From assembly GCA_033961575.1 (NCBI GenBank), contig CM066728.1, positions 179,357,678 through 179,421,677 on the forward strand: a DNA stretch of 64,000 nt. Reading direction: 5' to 3'. The translations under genes and the position numbers were made by a program. Below, in pieces: positions 29,431 through 60,369 of this stretch (position 1 is its first letter; the number at the start of each line of letters is the position of its first letter). The stretch comes from Aselliscus stoliczkanus. Taxonomy: Eukaryota > Chordata > Mammalia > Chiroptera > Hipposideridae. Below the pieces are notes generated by a model. The model was not told where the DNA came from and made no database searches. It saw only the letters and a program-made list of their open reading frames with translations.

Positions 29431-29985
29431 TATCTGCACGCCATGTTCAGTGCAGCATTATTCACAATAGCTAAGACGGAAACAACCTATGTGTCCAATC
29501 AATGGATGAATGGATAAAGAAAATGTGTACACATACAATGGAATATTATTCAACTATAAAAAGAAGGCAATTCTGCCATTTGAGACAACATGGATGGACC
29601 TAGAGTGTATTATGCTAAGTGGAATAAGTCAGACAGTAAAAGACAAATACTGTGTGATCTCACATACATGTGGAATCTTAAAAAAGCAAATCAAAACCAA
29701 ACTCATAGACACAGAGATTAGAATAGTGGTTGCCAAAAAGAAAGAAATTAAAAAAAGAATAGAAAAAAGAAAAAGAAAAACAAAACACACACACACACAC
29801 ACACAAAGGGGGGAAAAAGAAAGAAAAAAAAGAATAGTAGCTGCGAGAGGCAGGGAGTGTGGGAAATTGGGAGACGTTTTGCACACACTGAGTGTGAACT
29901 GTCTATGGGATATACAAGTGGAGGCCTCCAATAGGCTATTGGGTATAGAGGTTTGGAAGATGAGTGTTTTGACACAGTAAAAGGG
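29430..29985 (+). mobile_element. L1 ORF2 3' end and 3' UTR
   Basis: CAGCATTATTCACAATAGCT, AATGGAATATTATTCAACTA and TGTGTGATCTCACATACATG are late ORF2/3' UTR sequence. The 29510-29980 frame is this remnant, not a gene. Confidence 0.85.
29785..29805. repeat. (CA)n in L1 3' UTR
   Basis: Ten CA units sit in an A-rich stretch. Confidence 0.9.
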
Positions 29986-30005
29986 GTGGGCTTTGAAAGG
30001 GGGTC

Positions 30006-30388
30006 TGTATTAATTTGCTAGGGCTCTCATAACAAAATGCCACAAACTGGGTGGCTAAATAGCAGACATTTATTTTCTCACATTTTGGAGCTAGAAGTCT
30101 TGAGACTAACATGTTGGCAGGACTGGTTTCTTCTGAGGCCTTTCCTTGGCTTATAGATGACCATCTTCTCTCTGTGCCTTCACATGGTCTTTCTGTGTCC
30201 TGACCGCCTCTTCTTGAAACAACAGCAGTCATATTGGATTAGAGTCCACCCTAATATCTTCGTTTTAACTGGATTACCTCTTTAAAGACCCTGTCTCAAA
30301 ATACAGGCATATTTTGAAGTACTGAGGGTCAGGACTTCAATTTAATAAATTGGGGGTGAGGAGGGACATAAAACCCAACCCATAACAG
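30006..30388 (-). mobile_element. MaLR-type solo LTR, reversed
   Basis: TGTATTAATTTGCTAGGGCT, CAAACTGGGTGGCTAAATAG and the end AAACCCAACCCATAACAGGG fit a reversed MLT1/MST LTR. Confidence 0.82.
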
Positions 30389-31018
30389 GGCCCAAAGGTG
30401 AAGTCTCTCAACTACAAGGATCCTGACTAAACAGAACACACTAAACTAATAACATTAAGTAATCCCAGAAGCAATGAGTAAAGGTAAAAATTTCCCTAAC
30501 TCACTGGTAAATGAGTTTTTCAAGTGTGTTTGAGAAAAGGGGTATTTTTCCGAAGGGAGGTATTAAGTACAGAAAGGAAGAGAAGTAGTAACAGAGGAAA
30601 TGAGTTTGTGCATTTCAGTAATCTGTTTCATATTTGGCTGAAGTCAAGGAAACAAGAGAAAATATCATTTTAGATAAGAAAAAAATTTTCAAGGGCAATT
30701 TCTATTTGTAGGAAGAAACTAATTTTATAACATGCCACACTGTGTTTGGGAAAGGAAGTTAAAGAAATGAAGCTAGGAAAACTCCTTGGCATTATTTCTG
30801 TAACCGTATTCAAGAACAAGAATTGCAGTGGGTTTCTCACCCCTTGGGTCAGGGACTAAGGGAGGTTTTTGCAGTTGTGGAAAATAAGCTGTGGCATACA
30901 TTTGTGAAATATGGTGGGCAGGAAGGAAAGGGGACAACAGGAAAAGTGCAAGAATAAACCTGTTTTTAATCAGGTCAAGTCACTACAGCAGGATAATCTT
31001 CCTTTTGTCCCATGTATT
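30389..31018. other. Intergenic stretch, nothing recognised
   Basis: Purine-rich and AT-rich sequence with no open frame or known repeat. Confidence 0.4.
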
Positions 31019-31200
31019 TTCTAGCTCTGTGACCTCAGACAACTCACTTGCTCTCTCTGTGCCTTAGTTTCTCCATCTGTAAACTGGTGACAATACCTTC
31101 CTTATAGAGTTGTTGTCAGGGATAAGTGAACCAATATGTGAAAAAAGTTAAACAGTTCTTGATGCACAGTAGACTTTCAATGGATGTTAGCTCCTCCCGT
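31019..31200 (+). mobile_element. MIR SINE
   Basis: GTGACCTCAGACAACTCACT, GTTTCTCCATCTGTAAACTG and GAGTTGTTGTCAGGGATAAG follow the MIR core in order. Confidence 0.8.
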
Positions 31201-31717
31201 CATCCCTACCATCATATTATTACTGTCCTCACCCATGTCCCTCTAACTTGGCTCATGTCATTCTCACTGCCAGCAATGCTTTCCTTTCTCCTCTCAGTAT
31301 GCTTTAAGTTGTGCTGCTTTGGGGAGTCTTTCCCTACGATTCCAACCCAGGCTCACCTCACTACAAGGAGGAGTGGGAAACCTGAACTCGGTGCTGAGGT
31401 GTTCTGGATTGATTCAGACAGTGGACAGCCTTGGGGAGGACTTTCAATGACACCATTTTAACAAACATGTGCTAGGACCAGGCTAGGGACAGGAGACACA
31501 GAGGTGAAAAGGGATGGTCCTCGTTTTCGGCAACTTTTTTACCCAATAGAGAAAGAAACATGTAAGTAGTCAAATAGAAACATGATGGAGGTATTTAAAA
31601 AGTTCAGTAATACCATAGAGCAAAAGGCATGAAACAATCTAAATGTCTATATTATCCCCATCAGCCTAAAAACCTACTGGAATATCTCCCATCTTAAAAA
31701 AAATAAAATTGCATTTT

Positions 31718-31824
31718 GGGGCCGGCCGAGTGGCATGGTGGTTAAGAGCTGGCTTGGGATGCCAGCGGCCCCGGTTCGGATCCCACATATGAGGGCCAGT
31801 GACACTGCCTTCAAAAAAAAAAAC
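31718..31824 (+). mobile_element. Short SINE
   Basis: Head GGGGCCGGCCGAGTGGCATG, box B GGTTCGGATCC, A-tail. Duplication AATTGCATTTT is perfect (31707-31717, 31825-31835). Confidence 0.93.
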
Positions 31825-31909
31825 AATTGCATTTTGACCCCACAACCTCTTCTGGTTACCACCTCTTTGCAAATCCCTACCCTCTTCCTTATTGCAAAGC
31901 TGTAATATT

Positions 31910-32272
31910 TGTGCTATAGATTGAATGTCTGTGTCCTCCCCAAATTCCTGTGTTAAAATTCTAATCCCTAAGGTGATGGTATTAGGAGTTGGGCCTTTGG
32001 GAGGAAATTAGGTCATAAAGGTGGAATCTCATGACGGAGTAGTGCCCTTATAAAAAGAGGCCCCAGAAATCTCCGATGCCCTTTTCACCATGCAAAGACA
32101 CGTGAAAAGATGGCCACCTATGAAGCAGTGGGCTCTTATCAGACTCTGAATCTGCCAGAGCCTTGATCTTGGACATCATGACCACCAGAACTGTAAGAAA
32201 TAAATGTCTGTTGTTTTTAAGCATCCCAATCTATGGTATTTTTGGTATAGCAGTCCAAACAGACTAAGATAA
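31910..32272 (+). mobile_element. MaLR (MLT1-type) solo LTR
   Basis: TATAGATTGAATGTCTGTGT, GGTGATGGTATTAGGAGTTG, AGTGCCCTTATAAAAAGAGG and the end ACAGACTAAGATA are the MLT1 pattern in forward orientation. Confidence 0.85.
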
Positions 32273-32289
32273 ATTGCTATACTTATTTC

Positions 32290-33420
32290 CACTTCCTTAC
32301 CTCATATTCTCTCCTCTTTTGTAAAAAATATGCTTAAAATTTCAAAATTATGAGAAGGTATACAGCTTTCTCACTCTAGGTATCTAGAATTATTAGTTTC
32401 TTTGTTTATACATTCAGAGTTTTTTTGTTGTTGTTGCTACAAATATATTCTATCTTATTTTTTATATAAATGGCAACATATTATATATGTCATATTTCCC
32501 CTTGTATTTTTCCCTTAATAATACACCATGGGGAACTTTCTCATTTAATAGGAGTACATGAAGAGCTTTGCATTGTCTTTTATTGGTCTCCTCCCAGTGG
32601 ACATTTGTTTCCAGTTATTTGCTGTTACCAAGAAAGCTGTAATTATACAAATGATCCTGCATGTAAGTATCTCCATGTCTGGAACTAAAATGTAGGATAA
32701 TTGCTAGAGGCAGAAATGCCTGCTTTAAGTGTGTGTACATTTGTAATTTTGATAGATACTGATAAATTGCTCTCCATAGGGGGTTGTTCCAATTTATATT
32801 CCCACTAGCAATGTATGAGAGCACCTGTTTCCCTTAAGTCTTGCCAAATGTTAACAAACTTTAGGATTTTATCAGTCTGATAGATGAAATAAAAGTTACT
32901 TCAATGTAATTTATAGCTCTACTACTATGAGTTAAGCATCTTTTTATATATTCTTCTGTTTTATCTTTTACCAAATTTTTCTGTTGGATTGTTAACACTT
33001 TCTATATAAAGGAAATTAGTCCTGCATAAAAGTTTCACATTTTTTGCCAATGCATGTTATTTTTTTTCCCCTCCCATTCCTCCCTCCCTCTCTCTCCCTC
33101 CCTCCTGCAATACTATACAATTTATTCATTTAAAGTGCAAAATTCAATTTTTAAAAAAATCTCAGAGTTGGCAACCATCACCACAATCTAATTAAAAAAT
33201 TTTTCATCACCTCTCTAAAGAAACCTCATACCCATTAGAAGTCATTCCTCAGTCTCCCAAACTGTCCCACCCCACAGCCCTTATTAACTTCTGTCTCTAT
33301 AGATTGGCCTATTATGGGCATTTCATATAAATGGAATCACACAATATGTGACTTTGGTAACTTGCTTCTTTCACTTTGTTCCCATTATTTCTTAAACCTG
33401 CTCTAGTCAGGATTGTGTCC
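32290..33420 (-). mobile_element. Old L1 3' fragments, reversed
   Basis: GTTCCAATTTATATTCCCAC, ATTTCATATAAATGGAATCA and CAACCATCACCACAATCTAA are complements of old L1 3' sequence. At least two fragments join near 33060. Confidence 0.6.
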
Positions 33421-33436
33421 TCACTAAAAATATCCC

Positions 33437-33873
33437 CTTTTTTTTTTTTAAGATTTTATTGGGGAATTGAGGGTGGGGAATAGCATTGGGGAACCGGGGA
33501 AGGGGAACAGACAAGTTGCTGTCCTTTTGTTCTTCAGTCTAGTTGTGGAGGATGTTGCTTCACTGGCCCATGTTGGTATCGTCATTGCGCTCTTCCCGGG
33601 TGAGGCAGATGGGTCACCAGCCTCTGGATGGCTGCTCACAGCGGCTCTTGGCAGCTCACGCTGGCTGCCGGCCATTCACTGTAGCCTGTGGCAGCCCACT
33701 GTTGGCAGGGCCTGCAGCTATGCCGTCCCGGGGACTCACAGTAGCCCAGATAGAGCTGTTGTTCACCATCTTAGCTGTAGAGGGCAGTGTCACTGGCCCT
33801 CAGATGTGGGATCCAAACCAGGGCTGCTGGTGTCCCAAACCAGCTCTTAACCAAAGCACCACTCGGCTGGCCC
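33437..33873 (-). mobile_element. Type A composite SINE, reversed
   Basis: AAGATTTTATTGGGGAATTG to CACTCGGCTGGCCC. A diverged TATCCCCTTTT / TATCCTTTT duplication flanks it. Confidence 0.87.
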
Positions 33874-34033
33874 TAAACTATCCTTTTAAAGAGGTCATTA
33901 ACTATAGTCATTTTGCTCCCTTTTCTGTTTTTCCTCTTAGTTCACTCGCTGTACCTTTTTGGATTCCTTGATGGTTCCTCTTCCTCTTCCCTCTAGACAT
34001 GGGAGTCCCGGGGACTCGGTCCTTGCCTCTTCT

Positions 34034-34158
34034 CATTTCATTTTTTATTTTTTATTTTTTTTTGAGGTCAGTGTCACTGGCCCTCACATATGGGACCCGA
34101 ACCGGGGCCGCTGGCTTCCCAAGCCAGCGTTTAACCACCGTGCCACTCAGTCAGCCCT
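34034..34158 (-). mobile_element. Short SINE, reversed
   Basis: T-run, then GAGGTCAGTGTCACTGGCCC and the head complement. Duplication CCTCTTCT lies on each side. Confidence 0.85.
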
Positions 34159-34299
34159 CCTCTTCTAATTTCTATCTGCACCCCCTCTCAGCCACTCATA
34201 AGGTCCCATGGTATTGGAGAGACCACTATCTTGCTATAAAAATCTGCTCCCATAGAATTCTGCTTCCAGGAGCATGGACTAGAAATACATTCCCTATTC

Positions 34300-35920
34300 C
34301 TTCCACTATGTACAACTTAAAGCCCCAGACATTATATATAAAACAAGCATATGAAAGGTGGAGAGGAGAGAAGCAGGTAGGTTGGCTAGAGACTCAGAAT
34401 CTCAGTAATGACCCGGTGGTGAGTTCCCTGGGTTTTCTTTTTGGCTTATACATCTGAGACTTGAAACTGCAGAAGCCAGCAACTCAAAATGCCAACAGGC
34501 ATACACCAAAAAATCCCCAACAATAGCCTGCTTTCTCTAGTTAAAGGACCAGGAAAGGGGAAGCTTAGCAAGACAGAAATTTCAGATGATAACATTCTAC
34601 TCCAGTAAAACACTACAGGGAACCAAACAAACAAAAAAGTATGACCCACTCCCAACCACACAGGTAAATGTTGACTGGAAACCTAGACTTCCATCCTTGT
34701 GAGGCTGTAATGAAGTTTCTGAATAATCCTGCCAGGCCGTGTCAGAGAAAGCCAAGTAGGGGGTTGAACTTTCATCCCAGCTGGCCAGTAATGAGACCAT
34801 CCCCACCCCCTGTGTTATCAGTGGAGACTACATGGAAAGCCTGGGCTTCCACTCTCACCATCAGGAAAGAGGAGTCCCCTCTCAGGCATCAGTTCAGCAG
34901 TTTGGACATCTATCTCTGCCTGGCAGATATAAGGTAGTATCTCTCCCTGCCCATAGCAAAGCAGCATCAGAGAAAGCCAGCCGAGACAGAAGTTTAAATA
35001 ATATCAGAGTTGCATAACATAGTAATGAAAATGTCATGGTTTCAATAGCAAGCCACTGTTCATACCAAGAATGAGAAAGATCTCAAACTGAGTGAAAAAA
35101 AAAAAAAGGAAATAGATGCAAACATGGAGATGACAGAGATGTTAACACTATCTGGCTATGATTTTAAATCACCATGATAGAAATGCTTCAATGAGCAATT
35201 AATACTTTGCTTGAAATACATGAAAAATAAGACTTAGTAAAGAAAGTCTTGGCAAAGTAATACAAGCTATAAAGAAGAAATAAATAGAGATTTTTGAATT
35301 GAAAAATATAATAACCAAATAAAGAGGTCAGTGGATGGACTCTACAGCAGAATGAAGGGGGTAGATGAAAGAATCAGCAAACTGGAAGACAGAACAATAG
35401 AAATTACCTAATCTGAACAAGAGAAAATAGATTTAAAAAGAATTAACTGAGCCTAAGGGAACTGGGAACATAAAAAAAACATCTAGGGCCAGCTGAGTGG
35501 CTCAGTTGGTTAAGAGCTCACTCAAGAGTATGAGCTCTGATCAACAGGGTCACTGGTTCAATTCCTGGACCAAGCTGAACTGCCAATAGGTGGTAGGATG
35601 GCTCAGCTAAAAAACAAAACAAAACAAAAAAACCAAACTAATATTCATATTAGTCATGTTATCAGAGTCCTGGGGGAAGAGGAGAAAAGCAAGGCTGAAA
35701 AAGTACTTGAAGAAACAATGGTTGAAAGCTTCCCAAATCTAGCGAGACAAACATACAGATTCAAGTAGCTAAGCAAACTCCAAACAGGATGAACCCAAAT
35801 AGATTCACGTCAAGACACAATATAATTTAACTTCTGAAAACTAAAGACAAAGAAACAATCTTAAAAGCAGCTAGAGAAAAACAATATTCACTTACAGGAG
35901 AAAACAATTTGAATGACAGT
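34300..35920 (+). mobile_element. HAL1/L1-type ORF1 relic
   Basis: AATCAGCAAACTGGAAGACA, GATTCACGTCAAGACACAAT and CTTAAAAGCAGCTAGAGAAA are ORF1-region motifs of HAL1 or old L1. A type B SINE split it at 35485. No intact frame survives. Confidence 0.65.
35485..35632 (+). mobile_element. Type B SINE, one monomer
   Basis: AGGGCCAGCTGAGTGGCTCA to GGTAGGATGGCTCAGC, with an (AAAAC)n-like tail. Confidence 0.82.
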
Positions 35921-36884
35921 GCTAGGCATGTGAGTAGAGCTGGGGGCAAGGGAAGGTGGGAGGTAGGCAGTCCCCATAGAAGCAGCAGCAGCAGGTCCCA
36001 GAAAAAGAGGGGATGCTGTGACAGACAAAACATGTCTACTCCATGCCATCCTTTCTCTTCAGGCAAATGGTAAGTTCCTGAGTTTTCACTTTATCTCCTT
36101 CAGGATCTTTACCCCTTTTTTTTCTTTCACATTTTAAATCTGTTTCTCTACATGGATGACCTTTTCCTTAGGCTCAAATTTGCTCAAAGCTCTCTTATAC
36201 CAAAGAAATGGCCCGTAACCCTTCTTCTAGCTCCTGCCCAATCTATGTAGCTTTCTCTTCCACCAAATAAATTTCGCCAGTCCCTCACTCACATTTTTCC
36301 CCCACATGGCCTCCTCCCTCCTGATTCCTACTGCTTCCATTTCCCCATATTGTTTCTTGGTCTCTGAAAGGCTGAATGCAGAGTGCAGGAAGCATGAGGT
36401 TTACAGGCCATTGTGAAGCAACCCCTTCCATGGGGTATGATGATATCTCTGACTACCAGGGCAGACTTCCTCACAGCATAACCCGAGCCCCACCCCAAGG
36501 GACCCCCTGGATTGTCAGGAGTGGCACTGACCAGTCCCTGACCTTTCTAGCTTCCTGGTTCCAGAGAGTCTGTGGCCATAGCACCACCTGGACCGCACCC
36601 AGGTGGCTGATAGTCAGCTTGTTTACCAAAGCCTCCCTTGCTGAAAGGGCCTAAGAAGTAGAGGCCTGGGAGCATGCCCTCTCAGGCTGTTTGCCATAAC
36701 CTTCCTGCTAGTCCTGTGCCATCTGGAATGAAGAGGACAGGTAACAACCATAGGTTCAACCAGAACTGCTGCTTTAAGGCTACCCACTGCTAATGCCTGA
36801 GTGCTCAGCCCTTGCTCTAACCTGCCTTCTGGTGTTCTTGGCTACATGGGTGCTTGTGGGGACACCCTATTGAATGATGCCCTT
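35921..36884. other. Intergenic stretch, nothing recognised
   Basis: A 92-codon frame at 36376-36654 has no family resemblance and no splice or promoter context. No repeat is obvious. Confidence 0.4.
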
Positions 36885-37700
36885 TGCTTCTTTAGTTTTT
36901 AAAAAACTTTTTATTATGGAAAATTTAAAAAACCTACGAAGTAGAGAGGCTAGTTTAATGTGTCTACCAACCAGGTGCAAATGCTTTTTCCATTTTGGGA
37001 AATGGAAAGTGTTCCATCTATACCCCCAAAAGAACAGCCTCCCCTATTACTTCAAAGCAAACCTCAGATATTACGTTTTGTCTGTAAATATTTCAGTATG
37101 TATCTCTAATCTAAACAATGCTTTTAATTTTTAGGGAGGGTTATTTTTGGTTTTGGTCAAGTTTATTAAGGTATAATTCACATGCAGTAAAATTTTGCTT
37201 TTTAAGGTACAAGTCTGAGGTTTTATAAGCTCATTTAGTTATATAACCATCACAATCAGGATGTAGAACTGTTCTGTCACCCCTCAAAATTCCACCTTGC
37301 CCCTCTGCAGCGAACTCCTCCTCACACAGCCAAATAACCATAGATCTATTTTTCTACTCTTTAGTTTCACTTTTTCCAGAATGTCATAAAAATGGAATCT
37401 TGAACTATATATAGACTTTTTAAAACTCATGTTTTAAAACATAATCCTCATACCATCATCATCTCCCCAATCAACAATTCTCCAATATCATCAAATATTC
37501 AGTGTTTACATCTTTCTAATTGCCCTAACAAGTATTTGTTTACACTATGACTTGGGAATCTAAACAAAGTCTACACATTGCAATTGGTTATGCTCTAGAG
37601 GAAATCTATAGCTTTCCTCCCCATCTTTTCTTTTAAGAAATTGAGTTGTTTGTCACAAAGAGTTTCCCTTAATCTGGATTTTATTGACTGCATCTACATG
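36885..37700 (-). mobile_element. Old L1 3' fragments, reversed
   Basis: ACTTTTTATTATGGAAAATT, AATATTTCAGTATGTATCTC and TTTATTAAGGTATAATTCAC are complements of old L1 ends. Two or more pieces are present. Confidence 0.55.
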
Positions 37701-37849
37701 TTTTTTTCTGTCCCTTCTAGCCTTGCTACCATCATACCTCTCTCAGGAAGTCATCCTTGGTGGCAGCAGCAGTCTTGGCTTGGATTTGGTTTTTCAGGGC
37801 AGCAAAGTGTATAGTCCATAGTGAATTTCTGTCTCACCACAGCTTGGCT

Positions 37850-38040
37850 AAAATGGTGGTTCTGAAATTTGACTTTGGGTCAGAATCACCTGGAGGGTTT
37901 TTTAAGCCAGAGGTTGTTGGACTCCACTCCCAGTTTCTGATTCAATAGGTCTGCGGTATGGATCTTGAATTTTGTATTTCTAACAAGTTTCTCGGTGATG
38001 CTGATGCTATTGGCCTGGGAACCACACTTGTTTCATTTAC
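37850..38040 (+). mobile_element. MER5A (hAT-Charlie MITE)
   Basis: GGTTCTGAAATTTGACTTTG, AATCACCTGGAGGGTTTTTT, TTTCTGATTCAATAGGTCTG and GGTGATGCTGATGCTATTGG follow MER5A in order. Confidence 0.88.
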
Positions 38041-39420
38041 ACAGGTGCTTGCAGTTTTTTTTTTTTTTAAACCTAAGGAAGAGTTTGTGACTTGAGGATT
38101 TCCACTTGTGGAACCGGTTGCACTGGATATTTATCATCAGATATTTACTTAGACCAAATAGACATAGTTACAAACTCTGTAAAAATAGAAGATGCTGGCA
38201 TCCTGACTTCCCTGCAAGGGTGGTTCTCAAAACCTGCTCTCTCATGGATCTGTATCACTGACTCATATTTAGGCCAAAAGCGCCACTAGCAAACTCATTG
38301 TCAGAACACAGCAAAGTACCCTCCCTCTTCTCTCCTGCGACCCACCCATCCCACCCCCACTCTCCTGAAACTCTGTTTACAACAGACATCACATTTTGTA
38401 TTAAATCATTAACAGTAGTCACTCAGGCATCATACTGTTAATATAAATCAATTTCAAAATGAATTTCTTAATGATAGGTCCTACTGTTAAATTACTAAGG
38501 TCATAGTCATTGAAAAAATGTTAACAATGGAGAGAGTCTATGAAAACAGAAACATTTTAACACAGTTGCAAGACCAAAAAACGATGCCTTCAGAGGGATG
38601 TAACTTGTGTTCTTTACTCACCAATGGCCTTTGGCTTGAGCGCTCTTTGTGCAGTTGTAATTAGACAGAATGCAAGAGCTTGGCTTTGATTTTGAAACAG
38701 AATTGTCATTGACAATAACAGTTTCTATGTAGGAGGAAAACTCCCCATCGTTCTGTTAGTAGAACTTGGGGAGAAGGATGAATTCTATCCATTGCATTGC
38801 ATATTTCATTGGTGCTAAAACTCATGTTGTTTTGCACCGTAACATCTCTGAAGTCCTGATACATCTTACAATGGAGGGCATTTTGTAATCATGGAAGGCC
38901 AGATGGGGGTGGAGATGTGTTGTCACTGCCTGAACATGCACAAACTCAGTGGCTATTCCTGGTGGGATGACTTGACAACTGTAATCTCCATGTTTCTGTC
39001 AACAAATCATATAAGGCCCATCTGGAAAAGAAAAATGCAGCCTGTTGTCTGAAAACCTCACATCGACACTTTCAGGTAAGATCAAGGATGTGTTAGCATC
39101 AAAACATGGACACTAGGTGTCAGTGGCTTTGAAGCAAAAATAGTGGAGTACTCTTAAGATATACCGCATCTCCACATGTGGTAATTAAGGACGCCAACAA
39201 CTTTGAGTCAAAAATGATTCAGTAGAAGAATAGAGGTTCTGAGTGCAAAGAATTACAGGAATTCTTTAATGACTTTATTTTGCTTACATTTTCTTTTTTA
39301 TGTTTGCACAAGAAGGATGAATGAAAACAATGTCTAAGTCTAAAAGCTTCCACTCAATACATATTTTAAAATTCTAAATGATAAAAAAGTATTACAAATA
39401 GTTTAATTTGGAGTTTTTTT
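38041..39420. other. Repeat-poor intergenic block upstream of ACER2
   Basis: About 1.4 kb has no interspersed repeat I recognise, in a region where most sequence is transposon. It might hold conserved regulatory DNA. The sequence alone cannot show this. Confidence 0.35.
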
Positions 39421-39423
39421 AAT

Positions 39424-39700
39424 AGCAGCTCTTAACCTTTTTGACCTGAAGGCTCCTTTTATACACTTAAAAGTTATTGAGGACCATAAAGAACTTTTGT
39501 TTACATGGTAATATCTATCAGTATTTACCATATTAGAAGCTTAAACAGAGACTCTGAACACCAAATTCATAAACACATATCCCATTAGCTATCAGAGACA
39601 TAATGACATCACACAATACATAGTCTCTGGAAAACTCTAATGTATACTCGTGAGAGAAAGAGAGGAAAAAAGGCAGACAATGTCACAGTGTTAACAGGAA
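39424..39700. mobile_element. hAT/MER-type relic
   Basis: CAGCTCTTAACCTTTTTGAC, AAAGTTATTGAGGACCATAA and TCAGTATTTACCATATTAGA match a common mammalian MER element of the hAT group whose exact name I cannot fix. Confidence 0.6.
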
Positions 39701-39772
39701 GAGTTTTGACCTTGTGCATCCCTTGACAGGGAGACTACACTTTGCAAGCCACTGGCATATAAAAACTGGTGT

Positions 39773-40250
39773 GGGCCGGCTGAGTGGCTCAGTTGGTTAA
39801 GAGTTGGCTTGGGAGCACCAGCTCTGAGCAGCAAGGCCGCGGTTTGGTTCCCACATGGGCCTGTGACGCTGCACCATCTACAGCTAAGATTGTGAACAAC
39901 AGCTCAACATGGAGCTGGGCTGCTGTGAGTGGCCAGCAACGGGGTAGGCTGCAGTGAGCAGCAGCGGGCTGCCGTAAGCTACTGTGAGTGTCTAGCAGCT
40001 GGCTAGAGCTGCCGTGAGCCTCTGTGAGTGGCCATCCGATGGCTGGCGACCAATTGCCTCAGCCAAGAAGAGCACACTAATCATAATACCAAAATGGGCC
40101 AGTGAAGCGGCATCCTCCACAACGAGACTGAAGAACCAAAGGATAATAACTTGGCTGTTCCCCTTCCCCAATTCCCCAACGCTGTTCCCCTCCCCCAATT
40201 CCCCAATAAAGTCTTTAAAAACTCCCCAAAACAAAAACAATAAAAAAACA
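39773..40250 (+). mobile_element. Type A composite SINE, first of a tandem pair
   Basis: Head GGGCCGGCTGAGTGGCTCAG to AATTCCCCAATAAAGTC with an A-rich tail. The second copy follows within ten bases in the same orientation. Confidence 0.87.
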
Positions 40251-40256
40251 CCTGGT

Positions 40257-40697
40257 TGGACTGGCCGAGTGGCTCATTGGTTAAGAGCTGGTTTTGGAAT
40301 GGCAGTGGCCCCGGTTCGGATCCCACATATGAGGGTCAGTGACACTGCCCTCTACAGCTAACAACAGCTCCACCTGGAGCTGGGCTGCGCGAGCCCTGGC
40401 GAAGGTGTAGGCTGCAGCCCTTGCTGCAGTGGGCTGCCATAGGCTACAGTTGAGTGGCCAACAGCCAGCATAAGCAGCTGGCAGCCAGCGTGAGCTGCCA
40501 ATAGCCGCAGTGAGTGACATCCGGAGGCCGGTGACCAATCTGCTTCACCCGGGAAGAGTGCAATGACGATACCAACATGGGCCAGTGAAGCAACATCCTC
40601 CACAACTAGACTGAAGAACAAAAAGACAGCAACTTGTTTGTTCCCCTCCCGCAATTCCCCAATAAAATCTTTAAAAAAAAAAACCCCAAAAAAAATA
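40257..40697 (+). mobile_element. Type A composite SINE, second of the pair
   Basis: Head GGACTGGCCGAGTGGCTCAT, box B GGTTCGGATCC, then CCTCCACAACTAGACTGAAG and AATAAAATC. The first 100 bases resemble the short SINE more than its neighbour does. Confidence 0.87.
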
Positions 40698-42179
40698 AAT
40701 CCTGGTGTGTTTTACACATTTAAGAGTTAATAATAATATGTATATTTCCATTTAAAATATTGGCAGGAGTAAAATCCTGACAACATGGAAAGCTATTGTT
40801 AGACAGTTGGTATAGCATGCTGAGACACGATAAATTTTTCTTTTGTAGCTGTGGGAAATATTTTCCCCCTCCCACTTAAATGGCCAGCTCCCACTAGGTA
40901 TCCTGCAGGTTTGTGTAATTCTGACCTTAGGAGAAGGTACCAGTGTACCTAGTGGATGTGGTTTTCTAGGGGGACTGGATAGAAATGGGGACGAAGATGA
41001 AAAGAGTGTGTTTGGCCCCCAGGGGAGAAAGTTGGATTTTCTAGAGACTAGAAGAGGAATTGGGGTTTATAGTTCCTGCCAGTGATGGAGATCTGGGGAC
41101 ATGCAAATGGCTGTGCAGGTATCTGTGAAAGATGGACACTGGGTGCACAGCCAGGTTCCCAATGGACAGTCAAGCTAGAGAGAGGGCAGTCCTTGGGGAG
41201 TTGCTGGTCTTCAGGGTGCTATGCAGGCTTGAGCAAGGAGAGATAGCTACCATGGGTTGCTGACCAGGGGTCTCTTCTGCCACTGCCACTGCCCTGACCT
41301 GGAATTCTAAAACCTCCCAAGGAAGGAGGAGCTACTACCAAAAATAAAATAAATAAAATAAATAAATAAAAATTGGCTTTCTCTAAGAATTCCTGGGAAC
41401 AGATTAACTTTGATTTAGAAACTACAGAATAGTTACAGCAGTAAAGCAAAGTAGTTATGAAAAGATCTGAGATTATACTGACTTTGATTTCTAGCTGGAA
41501 TAATGTTCCCATAGAATCCACTTTACAGAGTGTTCCCGCTGGGAGCAGTAAATGAGTGATAACATGAAAGCTCTTCAAACACCGCCCAGCACATTAGTGG
41601 TAAATATGTGTCATCATCTTTTGTACCTTGGATGTTCTGGAGATGTCATACTTGCCACACTGCATCCTTTGTGGGCTGGATGGCTGAAGCATGACCCCAG
41701 GTCTAATCGGAAGGCTCACTAAAGCTTAAGGGTCCAGGGATCCGAGGGCGGGAACCTATTTGAAATTGCTTGGTTGCTGTATGCGGGAGTGGGCGGCAGA
41801 GGCTGCATGGTAGGGTCCTCGAGGATGCCACTCCAGTCCCTAAGGTCTTCCTGCCTCAGCCCACGGTACCAAGCCGGTCTCTACGTGCTTCGAAGGGACC
41901 CGGAGCCCTTCTCGAGTGGGAGAGCCGGCGCCCACGCGCAGAGCACGGAAATTGATGCAAACACCCCAAGACTGAATATGGGGCCTGGGGCCCCTGTGTT
42001 TCTCCTTATGTTTAATTTTTGCCTGGACAGTCTCTAGAGCTCTATGCACAATTGGGTAGTAGGGGTGGGGTGGAAGGGGCGCCTGCGAGTGTGGGCGTGG
42101 GTAGCACTGTCCAGGCCTTTGAACACCTGCAGGGAGAGAGTAACGGTGACTGGAAGCTTCTGAAGCCAGCTTCCCCTCC
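40698..42179. other. ACER2 upstream flank
   Basis: Apart from an A/T-rich (AAATA)n stretch at about 41338-41371 there is no repeat I recognise. CpG content rises from about 41740 towards the promoter. Confidence 0.45.
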
Positions 42180-60365
<18,186 letters not shown>

Positions 60366-60369
60366 AAAA

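Noticed and set aside
29510..29980. 156-codon open frame
   Set aside because: It is L1 ORF2 3' sequence running into an A-rich L1 3' UTR.
33467..33850. 127-codon open frame
   Set aside because: It lies entirely inside a reversed type A SINE.
36376..36654. 92-codon frame upstream of ACER2
   Set aside because: No resemblance, and length within chance expectation for GC-balanced sequence.
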